NCBI GenBank assembly: GCA_028583405.1 | Contig: CM053256.1 | Coordinates: 26,695,325 to 26,759,324, forward strand | Reading direction: 5' to 3' | From: Pogonophryne albipinna | Taxonomy: Eukaryota > Chordata > Actinopteri > Perciformes > Artedidraconidae | Length of the DNA: 64,000 bases | In this document: positions 32,960 to 45,017 of the stretch, piece after piece | How the letters are laid out: each line of letters starts with the position of its first letter | Numbering within the stretch: the first letter of the stretch is position 1 | Translations under genes and position numbers: made by a program | Notes under the pieces: generated by a model | Database searches by the model: none | What the model was told of the DNA's origin: nothing | The model's input: the letters and a program-made list of their open reading frames with translations, nothing else

Positions 32960-34261
32960 TTACCTTAAGCTGTTTTCTACCCCGAGCTCCCCCTCTGTTG
33001 AGCTCGCTCTTCTTTTCTCCATCTCCCTCTCCTTGTCCGCTTTGCGTTTATCACTCCGCCCGACGTTCTCCGCTGAGGTCTTCTTCACACCCCCACGCCC
33101 GCTTCTCTTCGTGCCGCTGTCCCTCTGCTCATCCTTAGGGTTCCCGAAAGTCATGGCGCCCACAGGGCCCTCCTCCAGCAGTCCCTCATCCATCTCTGAT
33201 GCCTCTGAGATGTCCTCCACCACTGCAGGACTCCAGCACTTCTTTCCTCCGCCGCCGCTCCCTTCGGCGCCTCCGCCGCTCTGCCTTGCACTTTTCTTAG
33301 CTCCATCCTCGTCTCCCGCCGCTCCTCCCCCACTCAGGCCATCATCCTCATCGCTGACCTCCTCAAAGGGTCTTTTCTTCGCTCCTTCCGCCCCTTCCTC
33401 CTCGTCGTCGTCCTCCTTCTCGTCTTCCTCCTCCCCATCTTGCTCATCGTCTTCCTCCTTGTCCTCCTTTTCTTCCTCCTCTTTCTCCTCTCTCTCCGCC
33501 CTGAAATTGCACTCCCTGGCATAATGTCCTGCCTGGCCACACTTGTGGCATTTAAACTCCGGGCACTCCCTAAAGAAGTGACCAGGCTGGATGCACAGCC
33601 GACAGACAGGAACCTGGCGATTGTGCAGTACTCTGAAGTACTCCACCCCCCTCACTGTTTCTAACTTTGTGGAATAGGGGAGGGAGCTAACCTTGTCATT
33701 GAATCTAACTCTCAGGAATCTGGTGCCATCTAAGATTTCTGTGCCCGGCCACACTCTTTTTTTGATTGCCGAGATAGGCTCGACCCCTCACTCTTCCAGT
33801 CTCTTAAGTATCATCCTATCAGGTACATATACCGGCAGATTTAGGAACGAGCCAGTCATATCTTTGTTCAAGAGGTCCTGTGCATGCACCATGACCCCGT
33901 TCACCCTCAGTCCCTCCATTATTTTCCTTTTCCCCAGACAGGTCCGCATGGTGACTTCATATAGCCGCTCCCCTCTCACTCTGCACCCGTCCACAACCCC
34001 ACACTTTTTTTTTATTTCTTTTAGTAAGTCCATCATTGTTACTGCGTCTCCTCCATCCACAGTTACCTCCACAGTTAGTTCTACACTGTACCTCACAGTC
34101 CCCTTCTCCTTTCTTGTTTCCTCCTCTCCCGTTTTCTTGTTTTGTCCTTCGTTGGTATCCTCCTTTCCGTCCGTTTTGCCCCCCTCTTTCTCGTTGTCCA
34201 TGATCCTCGTTGCCGTGGTCTTGTCCATTCCTGGCTCAGTTGCCATTGAATCTGTCATCAC
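32960..34261 (-). pseudogene. Tx1/L1-group LINE ORF1 protein, one in-frame stop
   Basis: ORF1 protein of a Tx1-like LINE, an RNA-binding chaperone. The frame from 34261 to 32960 is continuous (434 codons) except for one TGA at about 33788, where relatives have Trp (RLEE-stop-GVEPI). The N-terminal part is Glu/Lys-rich, then RNA-recognition-like (VELTVEVTVDGGDAVTMMDL ... LNLPVYVPDRM). After the stop come WPGTEILDGTRFLRVRF, the SLPYSTKLET...EYFRVLH segment and two CCHC knuckles (CRLCIQPGHFFREC; CHKCGQAGHYAREC), then a ~110-residue acidic/basic tail. The layout also matches the host ZCCHC3 family, which derives from such ORF1s; the poly(A) and target duplication favour the retroelement. Confidence 0.78.
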
Positions 34262-34452
34262 AACAAAAACCCAGCTCAGGGGAAGAACCCCCTGGGGGGG
34301 GGTGTAAAAAAACCCACAACCGTTTCACCAAAACAACGAATATGTAGGCTCCGTGAAAAAAACCTCACAAACGCTTAAAAGCGTACTCTGTACACCACTT
34401 CTCCGTTCTCTACCACTCGTCAGCCGTTGGATCTGAAGGAACAAGCCATTAC

Positions 34453-34837
34453 ACAAGACGAACCGACAAAGACAGACAGAAAAACCAAAACTTAAATGCA
34501 CACAAGACTAATCGTACAAACAAGACACAGGTGAGGAGGGAGGATAAAACACAGGGACACCAGGTGAACACAATCGGGTAAATTAGACACACCAGGGAAA
34601 CTAACGACAGGGGACCACAGACAGATCTAAACAAGACAAAACACAACGCAGACAGAAAACCAAAGACAGATCTAGACAAGACACAACGCAGACAGAAAAC
34701 CAAAAACAGATCTAGACAAGACAAAACACAACACAGACAGAAACAGGCAAGACAGGAGGTGAAGACCTTTCAAAATAAAACATGAAACAAAAGACAGAAA
34801 AAGACAAGACAAAATACAATAAAGACAGATCGTGACA
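34453..34837 (-). mobile_element. sushi-type LTR fragment
   Basis: On the minus strand this begins TGTCACGATCTG at 34837, like the solo LTR at 53676 (TGTCACGATTCTC). It contains GTCTAGATCTGT repeats and CCTGGTGT, and ends in GTCGGTTCGTCTTGTG. The last resembles the presumed self-priming block (GTCAGTTCGTC) of the related LTRs at 44512 and 56404. Directly downstream is the Val/Pro repeat ORF, after removing the Tx1-like insertion. Confidence 0.55.
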
Positions 34838-34845
34838 CTCTTCCT

Positions 34846-36155
34846 GGGGTCCGACGCTTAAAACAATACAACAATAATACAGCAACATTCAGGACATAAG
34901 TCCTGACATCATTAACAACATCAACAACATTAACAACAATTTCCAACATCAACAATCTCATCCACTTTCAATATCAATCTCAGCCAAGGATGAGTGCACA
35001 AGACACCCACCAGTACAAAGTATGAGATCAAATTCAATTAGGGTTCACAGCTCACAAGGGTACATGGTCATTAGTAGATGGCCCTTCAATCTCTTCTTGA
35101 AAGAGGCTCTGGACTCTATTTCAGCAAGGTAGTTTGGCAATGAGTTCCATTCCTTTATAAGATTTCAGAAGATGTGTCCTGGGTTTAGGTGCCAGTAGAT
35201 GGCCTGATGTAGCTTGTCTAGTCTTATGGTCATGCTCGTCTCTTGTGTAAACTATTTGATCATAAAAATACAGTGTTTTTTTGCTAAATTGGACATTTTT
35301 TAGAAAAGTGATAACACGAGATTGCAGACGTTTCTCAACCGGAAGCCATGATAGGTTTCTATGCATAACTCCAATATGAGTGCGCTTCGAACAGTGGAGA
35401 GCTAGTCTGGCAGCCTTGTTTTGAGCTATTTGTAATTTCTGTATGTGTTTTTGCTGCTGATGACCATATGACCGGACAGTACTCAAGATGTGACAAAACC
35501 AGAGACTGAATGACTTGTTTCAAAGTGGTTGGTGTTACATACTTTGTACATTTTCTCGCCACAGCTATGCTCCTTCCCATTTTAGTTACGATACTGTCAA
35601 TTTGCTTTGTCCACTGTAAACCAGAATTAAGAACAATGCCAAGCAACTTAGTCTCATTTACCTGTTCCACTGGCTGACCAGCCAGTGTCAGGCTTAATTG
35701 AGGATTGCTGCTTAACATATGTCTGGATCCGAACACCATTGCTTTTGTTTTTGCAATGTTGAGTACCAGTTTGTTATTGTTGACCCAGTCTGCAATAGCT
35801 TTAATCTCTATTTTAAGTAGATAGTTTAACTCACTGCATGTTGATGCTGTACTGTACATTGTGGAATCATCAGCATATATTATTACACTGGACTTATTTA
35901 ATACGTAAGGAAGGTCATTTGTGAATATAGAATACAACAAAGGCCCAAGCGAACTCCCCTGTGGGACCCCACACTGCAACACCTTACTTTCAGAAAAGCT
36001 CCCATTGAAAAAGACTCGCTGCCTTCCTAGTCAGGTAGCTCTCCATCCAACACATAGCAACAGAACCAAAGCCATAGCATTTTAGTTTGTTCAGCAGCAG
36101 ACTATGATCGATTACATCGAATGCTGCGCTAAAGTCTAACATCACAGCTCCTACA
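34846..36155 (-). pseudogene. jockey/CR1-group LINE reverse-transcriptase fragment
   Basis: The minus-strand RT begins inside the palm: VMLDFSAAFDVIDHSLLLNK (about 36150), then VLQCGVPQGSSLGPLLYSIF, IIYADDSTMYST (motif C, catalytic Asp pair), NNNKLVLNIAKTK and LLGIVLN. After a frame change near 35460 comes IAQNKAARLALHC and LSWLPVEKRL. A frameshift near 36040 and the one near 35460 disrupt the frame. The 3' end at about 34846 (AAGCGTCGGACCCCAGGAAG on the minus strand) is a usual LINE terminus and abuts the sushi-type LTR. The 5' half is truncated. Confidence 0.8.
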
Positions 36156-36288
36156 AGCCTCTATAGGCACTACGTGTCATTTCACCTTTAATTCACTGTT
36201 TCAAAACGTAGTCTTTAGCCACATGCTAATGCCAACCTTAAATTGAGGCTAACAATATTTACTCGCAAAAGTCGTTGTGTGCACTTCC

Positions 36289-36385
36289 GGTTTTTCAGAA
36301 TAAAACTGTTTTAAACTAAAACAGTGTATTTCATTTCCGGTTTTCAGAATAAAACAGCTTTAAATTAAAACAGTGTATTCAATTT
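36289..36385. repeat. two-copy direct repeat (~50 bp)
   Basis: TTCAGAATAAAACTGTTTTA, then AACTAAAACAGTGTATT, is followed by a close second copy with few changes. Confidence 0.75.
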
Positions 36386-37845
36386 AAATTACGCTATATA
36401 AACATTTTATTTCTTACACTCCCTCGACAAAAAGCAATGGACTTCCTTGTCGGATTTTGGTACATTGCAGAAAATAAGCTTTATGGCTAACACCAATATG
36501 TTATTTTTGAAGCGTAAATGCAATCGGCCGAAATGAAAAGCTAACGTTAGGCTATAAACAAACAAAATCCAGATCGCTGTGCATTACACCCAAAAGCTAA
36601 AGGGGGGCTTGTGCCGTGTGTTGACGTTTAGTTTATTTAGTCACTTTTGTTATGACACATAGAAGCTTTGGGTATTCACGAGTGAGGTATTGACTAACGT
36701 ATTTTATCTCGTAGAACAAAATGTGAAAATCTCTTAAGCTTGTGCTAAACACAAACTTTATTTCAGGCTCCTAAAAACAAAACATTTTCTAAAAAACTAT
36801 GACTTCGATACGAGGGTACAGGAATGCTAAGCCTTTTCTGTGTTTAAGACACAAATGACTGCCCCACTCAATGATCCCTAACTGTCATACATCTCTCTTC
36901 TTGCCCATAAACCAGTACTTCTGCCTGTCCCTTCACTACCCCAGCCCTAACCCCAAACTTATTTTGCCCCCCTCTCTTCCAGGTCATTGGGTTTATCCCC
37001 GGCTAGGCTTGTCATACTGATGGACAGGGACAGTTGGGTTTTTTGGCTTCAAATCAAGGCCAGCACTCAGCCTTTGAGACAACGCTGCATTCAATGAGGG
37101 GGTCCATTCCACCGGGGCGAGCTGAGAGTCATTCAATCCACTGCTACCTCTCACATGCCCTGCCCAAACAACACACAAACACAGGAAGAGAGGGGGGGTC
37201 ACATACACTTTCATATAGAGGCGTACGTCACAGACTCATGCATATTACTCAGAGCTCAAGATCAAGTGAAATAAAAGTTGGCTGAGCTACAATGATATCA
37301 TATGTAGCTTTTCATCTGTCTCATTCAGATGATTATCAGGATCCTGAAGCAATAAACAGCACTGGGTCCACTGGATACAGATAGATACACATCCTCTCAG
37401 TTCTACAGACATTCCATCCACTCTGGCAGCAGCCATTTATCTGGATAATGATGCAATATCCTAATTTAAGGCGAATTTCACACAGAAATACCTCCTGCAT
37501 TACTTTCGTTCTTTTTTTGCCAGACCTATGCAATAACCAAGATTAGGACAACAATCTCATGTTTCTCTTGATGATGAATCCGACCCTGTGGCCATTTGCT
37601 GCATGTTGTCCCCTCCCCTAATAAAGGCCAAAAGATAATTCCTAAAATATTCTTTGTTGGCTTTTTTTTATTATGTTGGCATTGGACTGGTGTCTTTCTG
37701 GCTTCCATTACAGCATGTGTAGTTGGTTTTAATCCAAGCTATTCCTGTAAATAAATAAAAATCTGATCATTCGAGCATGTCCGACCTAGTGGACCTAATT
37801 TATTCTGAGATATCAGCAGTCCTTGCACTAAGGTCAATGCCACGC

Positions 37846-37893
37846 TATACAAAAATCGTTTTAAAAATGTGCTATATAAATAAAAATTGATTT
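37846..37893 (+). mobile_element. LINE/SINE 3' tail scrap
   Basis: TGTGCTATATAAATAAAAAT and TGATTTGAT form the usual 3' tail of fish L2-type elements; nothing upstream is recognised. Confidence 0.35.
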
Positions 37894-39034
37894 GATACAG
37901 ATAGTGCAAAATGCAACACTTTAAGTCAATACAGTTTTATAGCTTAACATTAAGAAAATACGAAAATCCACTAAGGAAATTCAATTGGTCTTTGTCGAGG
38001 GAGCCCTTGTGATGCTAACTTCCGGGTCGGCCAACAAAAAGACCTCTTCACTTCAATGCCCACAGACAATGTAACAGACCTATTAGCACTATTAAGATAT
38101 CAGGCCAACCCATTCTCGATCTCAGCTCTTCAAACAGCGACTCCTACTGTAGTCACAGTGCTGCCCCTGGCCAAATTGGAAATCAAGTTTTAATCTCACA
38201 CGAGTAGGATGTGAGTGTTTAGGTTTGTTAATATCTGCCCTGAAGGGAGTAGGAAGTAGGAACAGGAAGTAGGGTTTTCTGCGGCCCTCTGGATGAACTG
38301 GTCCGCAGGTCACACAGTTTAAATACAAAGTAGTTCCTAACAGCTGCAACACCAACGTTGTCCCTTTGACAGTATAGATGTCAATCATAGAAGCACAGCA
38401 ACCAGCAGGTCAGGTGTTGTGCCTAAATCTGTGTCCCATAAAAGTGTATTCTTATTAATGTGACTTTTGTGGCCTTCGAATGGAACCAACAACAAGTCAT
38501 CACAATGTGCTTGTTAATCTCTTGTGAATTTCAAAGACCTGCAACCAAATAAAAACTGTGATAAAGACAATTTAGAAAGTAGCAGCCATTGGCTCTTACA
38601 TTTTCAACAATACATTCTGAAATTGAATTTTAAAATAAGAGGTTTTAAGTGCCTCTTAAAGCCACCTGTTTTAGCTAGTTTTAGGTTTACCCCCAAAAGC
38701 TTTATCAATGTCTGATCCCCTGATTAAACCTTAATGTCAGATATTCCACAGGACAAGGCAGCACACCTGGGCTAGGTTAGGACCCTGCTGCTCCATCCTC
38801 CACGGCTGCTGAGTAGGCAGAGCAGCGCCTCTCTCCACATCCTGCCTCCATGTCACCCCCCAAGTCTATAAACTCTGGGAAATTCCCAGCCTTGTAATGT
38901 GACTGTGTAAAACATAATACTATGTGCAGGATTCTCACTGTGTCCTTAGTCCTGGGCTACTACAGCCACAGATGTTTGAGCAGGCATCCAGGAACCCTGG
39001 TGAGGTCATTTGCTTGGAAAAGAGGGAAGAAGGG

Positions 39035-39036
<2 letters not shown>

Positions 39037-39086
<50 letters not shown>
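39037..39086. repeat. (GT)25 microsatellite
   Basis: A pure 50-bp GT run. Confidence 0.97.
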
Positions 39087-39088
<2 letters not shown>

Positions 39089-40253
39089 ACAAATGTGCGT
39101 GCTTGTGTGGGCATGTGAGTTAGCGTAAGTAAAAGAGGGATTTCAAAAGGCAGATTTTCACACAAAATCTGAACGATATTTTACTGATAACTTCTTTTTA
39201 TCTCGTCTTTCAACTGTCAACCTTTTCCAAATGTCCTGACCTCACAAATGTTTCAAGAATTTTCGTTCTTGGTGAAGTGTAAATTGCAGAGGGACATTGG
39301 CAAACATACACATATTGGTCTAGAAGCAGCCCCAGCTGAGCGTGGAGCTGCAGTGTGTTGGAGAGGTAGAAGCATGTGAGCAGCAGTGAAGGCAGCTCCG
39401 TGGAGTTTCCATTCAGCCATGTCATATTCCCCCAACACGCTATGTCTTTCCACACTGACTGCTGCACACACCGCACTCTCTGTCCTCGGCTCAGAACTAC
39501 CTTTACCTTGTCTCGCCATCTTTTTGTATATTATTGCCTTATATTAGAAAAAGTTGGTGTCTTAGGAGAACATAATGCCACTTGGGAATCCATGTTCTTC
39601 AATTTATAAAGCTACATGCTACGCCATTTGCTCTTTGCTCGGAGCAAGGTTGGGCGCAGACCTTTCCATTGAAAACAGCTAGTAGGGTTTTGTTTTTATA
39701 CCTACCCTGCTAGCTTGCGCCAGTTAGCACAGCTGTCATCTGATTGGTTGCACGCAAGCCCCAGGAAGACCGCCAGCCGATGAAGCAAATTCTCGTAGTG
39801 GCAAAACGATGGTACTACAATGATTTCTAGTCCGTGAAGTTATTGGGCCCAAAAATACTTATGGAAAACTGTACGGTGCCAGATATGGGTACTTTTTTAA
39901 TCTACTGTCGCTCCATTTTGGCTTCATGCGCCATTGAGAAACTCTCATAGCAAATTAACGGGGTCTCTCGCCTCCGACGCTGTAACCAGTTCTCTCCATG
40001 GTTACACGTTGAAAGGTGAGTGACAATCGAGGTCATAGTTGAAGTAATTTGAACTTTGACCGTATCAATTTAAAATCTCTCCATAGAAACACAACAGCAA
40101 CATCAGAGCAGAGCCGTTTTACCGCTGGTCATGTGAGCGCAACTTCAGGCAAAACGATTACAACCAATGTTTTATGGTTGGTAACTGTAGAAAGGTTTTG
40201 GATAAAAAAATCCAATATCAATCTACTGTTTTGAATTTTCTAAAGCTCTGATT

Positions 40254-40686
40254 TATGGGCTCAGAACAGTCTCATAATACACACATGCACACAGAAGGAT
40301 TCACACTTGTATTTCATGATCCGCAAAAGGATTCACACTTGTATTTTTCAATGCACACACAAATGTGTTCCGTTTCATATACATGTAAATAAAATCCAAA
40401 TACAGAAAAAAGTTTTACATATCTATTTTTGATCCTCACATATTTGTTTTCCGTTTAAATCCCCTGAACCTGCAAACACAACGCTTTCTGTGCATGGATC
40501 GCTGTGCATTCGTGTGTGGGTTTTTTGAGACTCCCCTGACGGTCACCCGATTCGTACTTGTAATTTTTTCTATCTATAGCCAATCAGATGTCTCCTTCAT
40601 TCTAAGCCAATCACATGAGCGCGCCCCCACGAGGGTATGATTTCTTGCGTTCATGACACTTCATGTACGCATTTCGCGCTGTCCGG
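40254..40686 (+). repeat. left inverted arm of the 19.4-kb composite
   Basis: Runs from TATGGGCTCAG to GCTGTCCGG and is matched in reverse complement by 59262-59697. Confidence 0.85.
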
Positions 40687-40883
40687 TCAGCTCGCTAAAC
40701 AGAGGACGGAGCATCAGGTGATTATGCAGAGCTGCGTGTCTCCGTCAGACTCAGCAGCTGATCTGATCTCTCTCTCGCGTCCGGTTATACTTCACTCGCG
40801 TTTATGTCCATATCGATCAGATCCAGCTCTCCTGATCGGCCTTTATAGAGAGCACCGATCAAACTATTAAGAGTGCATATCGG

Positions 40884-41820
40884 TAGTGATGGTGAGATGA
40901 AGCCTTATGAAGCTTTGAAGCTTTCCAGCCAATTGGTTCGCAAAAGGGTTCATCTCATGAGGCTTCATCATGGGCTTCATTTGAACCTATGATTTGAACA
41001 CAAACCCCCTGTTGGTCAAAGTGAGTAAAACAGGCAGATTGGACATCTCAACAGTGTGCTCTATCTCATACCGAGTTCCCATTGAGTAAAGCCTTAGAAT
41101 AACTCTAAACAACGAACATTAAATCATATTTTCATGTTAACAATATTGTATTTATTCCAGTTTAATGATTGTGATTGAAAAGCCTAAGGAGGCTGGTAAC
41201 CTTAATAATATTCATAAACTTAACCATGTTGTAGCCTGAGAAAGGCTAAACCATATCAAAGAATACATTTATTAATTATCCCATTTAGCTGTAGCTTTTA
41301 TAAACAACAACAAATATGTATTGTTCAGTCGTTGAACCAGGGACCCTGCGGTCATGAGTCAACTGCTTTCCAGCTGAGCCACAGCACACACACACTAAAG
41401 CTCCCTGAAAACACTGCAACATATTTATTCCTGTATTTATTCATTTATTTATTCATGTTTTTATTCCTACATTTATTTATGCTTGTATCTATTTATACTT
41501 ATGACATGTTCCGACCTCTATATAAGTGAGGGTCTGAGCTCTCTTGATTCCATCGTGTCACCGGGCCCGGGTACAGGAGGGGTAATATGGTTCTTATTAT
41601 ACATCCATGGGTATTATGAGCGTTGTGGTTCAACGGTTCAACCGATCTGAATCGCTTGGTGAAGCAGTCACGTGGTATCGACAGGCAGCGCGAGGCTTCG
41701 TTTGTCATCGATGACGTCACTGGCCCAAAACGATACAAGCCTCGATACATGCTTCACAAAAAGCTTCGGGGATTACTCGACACACGCTCCGAAGCCTCGG
41801 CGCAATACGTAACATCACTA
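40884..41820. mobile_element. hAT nonautonomous element with exact 8-bp duplication
   Basis: Ends TAGTGATGGTGAG and ...GTAACATCACTA form short inverted termini. CATATCGG is duplicated exactly at 40876-40883 and 41821-41828, the 8-bp size expected for hAT. The 937-bp interior has no transposase. GAAGCCT...GAAGCTT-type motifs recur near both ends. Confidence 0.85.
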
Positions 41821-41985
41821 CATATCGGCCGATAATGACCGGCGGGGCTCCCCCCATTGACAGTTCACTGTCTAGCACTGGCTTCGTAGTGCACTGATCG
41901 ATTAGGCTAAGCTAACCTGTAGCTGCTCCCTCCACACTCACAACAACTTCATACAGACATAAATAAAGCAGCTGTATTCGCCACA

Positions 41986-44506
41986 CAGGAAATATATAGA
42001 CATTTTTATTGATTGGGATAAACCCCTTGAGATGCACCATCTCGTTTTCAAGGGGGTCCCGACAATAGCAACAACTTACAGACATACATAAACAAAAAGA
42101 CAAAATGCAAAACATGACACACAAGACAAACCACATACAGTCTGTTAAGTAAAATTCAAGCAATGCATACAATCATTACAATTTGAGAGACAGTCGAGCG
42201 AATCAGTTTCATCAATATCAGTTTCATTAATAACAAGTACAGACCAGTTGAAAGTGAGATAACAATGCATGTTTAAATAAACCCAATGATGCAAAAGATC
42301 TAATGGCAGCAGGTAAAGTATTCCAGTCAGTTGGGGCTTTGAACATGAACGCTCTTCTGCCAATAATTTTTTTTGCAGAGGGGACAGAGAAATAAATCTG
42401 AACAGAATGTCTAACTTGATGATTTGGTGAGTAGGGTACAACATACTGCTTTAAATAAGGGGGATAGTTAGGATAAATGCATTTAAATATCAGCTGAAGC
42501 CAATGCGTGTGTCTTCTTACATTTAAAGAAGGCCATTTAAGTTGGTTATACATTGTGCAGTGATGTGTACGAAAAGGACAACCAAGAACAAATCTGCATA
42601 GTCTGTTGTAGGCTATGTTGAGTGGAGCAAGATCTGATTTATGTGCATTTTGGTAGACATCACAATAGTCCATAATCGGAAGAATAAGTTGAGAAGCAAT
42701 TCTCTTTCGGATACTGAGCGTAAAACAATTGCGAGAGTAGTGTAAAACACCAATTCCGTAATTGACTTTTTGTATTACATGCTTTATATGTAGTTTAAAT
42801 GAAAGTTCAGAGTCTAGCCATACACCAAGATATTTAAAGCTATCAACCATATGCAGAGAAGTGCCATCCTTACATGTTATTACTACATTAGGTTTGGATT
42901 TGAGCTTCCGCCTGGTACCAAAGACCATGGTATAAGATTTTGTTTTGTTAAGCAGTAGTTTATTGTTTGATAGCCAGTCCTGTAAGATATTAAAATCCGA
43001 TTGAAGAGAGATCTGAATTTGTGAAAAATCTGATTTGGATGTATATATAATAGTGTCATCAGCATAAAGGTGAGTACAACAATTAATGAGACAAGAAGAT
43101 AAATCATTTATGTAAATAGAGAACAGAAGTGGGCCCAGAGTTGATCCTTGGGGTACACCCTTTTGTTGGATCAACAGGTCAGACTGTTTTCCATTAACAA
43201 CCACACATTGCTTTCTACTGTGAAGGTACGAGTTAAACCATAACACTGTATTATTAGAAAGGCCAATGCCGTGAAGTTTATCCAAGAGCAGATATCGATC
43301 AACGAAATCAAAGGCTTTTGTCAAGTCAATAAAAATGGCACCTGTGAGTTCACCATCATCTGCAGCAGAGTACAAGTCATTCGTAAATTTAAGTAGGGCA
43401 GTTGTTGTGGAGTGATTAGGCCTGAAACCAGATTGAACCGGAGATAAAATATTATAAATATTGAGATAATGTGACAGTTGATTATAAATTATTTTCTCCA
43501 AAACTTTGTAAATAGAGCAGATTATAGAGATTGGTCTATAATTATTTGTATCAAGTGAATCACCACCTTTATGGAGTGGAATGATGCGTGCACATTTCCA
43601 AATAGTCGGCAACTCACAGGTGGACAAAGACAGGTTGAACAAATCAGCAAGTGGGTACATGAGAATATGGGACGTTAATTTTAAGAACCTGTTTTCTATA
43701 CCATCGAGTCCTGCACTGCCATCCACTTTTAATTCTGTGATCGCATTATGAACTTTGTGTGGTAGAATTTTCTTAAAAGAAAAAGAACTGTTGCAGTATG
43801 AGTTACTATTAGAAATACCAGTCGTCAAATAGGAGTCAGATAGTAGTGTGGAACATACATTAGCGAAATGCTGATTAAATATTTGGGCAATGGATCATGA
43901 ATTATTGTATCAGCAGTTCTTATTTTATTAATAGAATGTTTACCCGATTTATTTAAAATAGATTTAATTTTAGTCCAAAATTGCTTGGGATTCTTAAAGT
44001 CCGATGTGAGAGATTCTTTATAGTAGTTGGATTTAGCATTTCGGGTTTTGGTTTTACTCAGATTTCGAAGATGCCTGTATACTTCCCAATCGGCTATAGT
44101 TCTTGAATGACGATATATCGACCATGCTTTATCCCTTTCCCTAAAGAGACTGATGAGTTCAGAATTGATCCAAGGGAGATGTTGACCTTTGACCTTAACC
44201 GTTCTCACAGGTGCATGTTTGTTCATGACATCAGTGAGCTCTTTATGCAGAAAATCCCAAGCATCTTGTATAAAAGGTATTAGTTGAAATCTGTCCCAAT
44301 TAAGGGCAACAACATCATTTATAAATAAATCAACATTCAATTTTTTATATGGTCTGATTTTGACTAGTTTTGGAGGTAGTTTAATTAATGTGATTTTCCA
44401 TACGCAATAAACAATTGAATGATCGCTGAAGCAATCCGACAAGACACCAGCTTTTAAGATTCTGTCAGGGTGTGACACCAGTATCCAGTCAAGCAGAGAT
44501 TGGGTT
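41986..44506 (-). pseudogene. CR1/jockey-group LINE, 3' part (RT and 3' end)
   Basis: This is the 3' half of a LINE whose 5' half is at 56915-57665; the sushi element split them with duplication of CTAAG. From 44478 the frame gives LDWILVSHPDRI-type endonuclease end, SDHSIVYCVWKI and the linker HAPVRTVKVKGQHLPWINSE. After one frameshift near 43890 the RT continues (43828-42227): ELKVDGSAGLDGIENRFL, NNYRPISIICSIYKVLEK, IFIDLTKAFDFVDRYLL, KGVPQGSTLGPLLFSIYIND and HLYADDTIIYT. The last two hold the catalytic Asp residues. Apart from the frameshift the RT is well preserved. A 3' stem-loop and an ATTTTTATTGATT-type tail mark the end near 41990. Confidence 0.85.
42023..42056 (-). other. LINE 3' stem-loop
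   Basis: CCCCTT/AAGGGG and GAGATG/CATCTC pair around a CAC loop with a GTTTTC bulge. Such 3' hairpins are typically what the LINE reverse transcriptase recognises on its RNA. Confidence 0.6.
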
Positions 44507-44511
44507 CTAAG

Positions 44512-45017
44512 TGTTACGAACTTGGATACACAAGGGAAAAAGGACTCAAATGCATGACCCAGGAGCCAGAGATAAAGTACAAGTAATATACTTTATTTGC
44601 CAAAAAGGATATTCAAAACAGATAACGGCACTCTTAACGAGTCGAACAAAAATAGGCTTCACAAAGGCACAACAAAAAATCACTCACAACGTGAGGAACA
44701 AACTTACAATAAGTTTTAGGAGCATGAATAAGGCAGGTAACCAAAAGAGCAACCGTGATGGGCAGAGTTCTGGCATGAGGACAGGACAAGACGAACTGAC
44801 ACTGAACGCTGGGAGACTGGGGACTTTAAACACTCAACAACAAGACACAGGTGAACACAATCAGGGGCGGGGCTGATACTGATGAGGGCGGGAGAACATA
44901 TGAGGAAAGGGAGTCAAGGGACCTGAAATGAGACGTGAAACAAACAAAACAGGAAGTGAGCAATAATAAAACATAAACATGAAACATGATTACTAACACT
45001 TTTGACGGTGCACAACA
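44512..45017 (-). mobile_element. 3' LTR of the sushi-type retrotransposon
   Basis: 506 bp, TG...CA ends, bordered outside by CTAAG (44507-44511). By eye it differs from the 5' LTR at one base (T versus C near 44554). Confidence 0.93.

Larger units (their letters stand above)
31977..34418 (-). mobile_element. Tx1/L1-group LINE copy with 34-bp target duplication
   Basis: A 34-bp identical sequence at 31943-31976 and 34419-34452 brackets the insert. The left end is a ~24-base T tract (about 31977-32002), the poly(A) tail read on the minus strand. Long variable target duplications plus poly(A) are the signature of target-primed reverse transcription. The insert carries an ORF1 with CCHC knuckles (34261-32960) and a short second ORF, but no endonuclease or reverse transcriptase. 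At 2.44 kb it is an internally deleted or nonautonomous copy. Confidence 0.85.
36158..40247. other. low-repeat DNA without a recognisable gene
   Basis: Apart from the small repeats listed separately, I see no supported gene in this 4-kb stretch. It may be original host intergenic DNA. Short ORFs here, including one with a hydrophobic N-terminus at 37214-36993, lack family motifs. Confidence 0.4.

Noticed and set aside
33033..33524. Ser/Pro-rich plus-strand ORFs opposite the Tx1-like ORF1
   Set aside because: Antisense shadows of the Glu/Lys-rich ORF1 tail.
36993..37214. Minus-strand 73-codon ORF with a signal-peptide-like start (MKVYVTPPLFLCLCVVW)
   Set aside because: No family motif, no supporting exon or splice context, and its length is within chance; kept only as a note.
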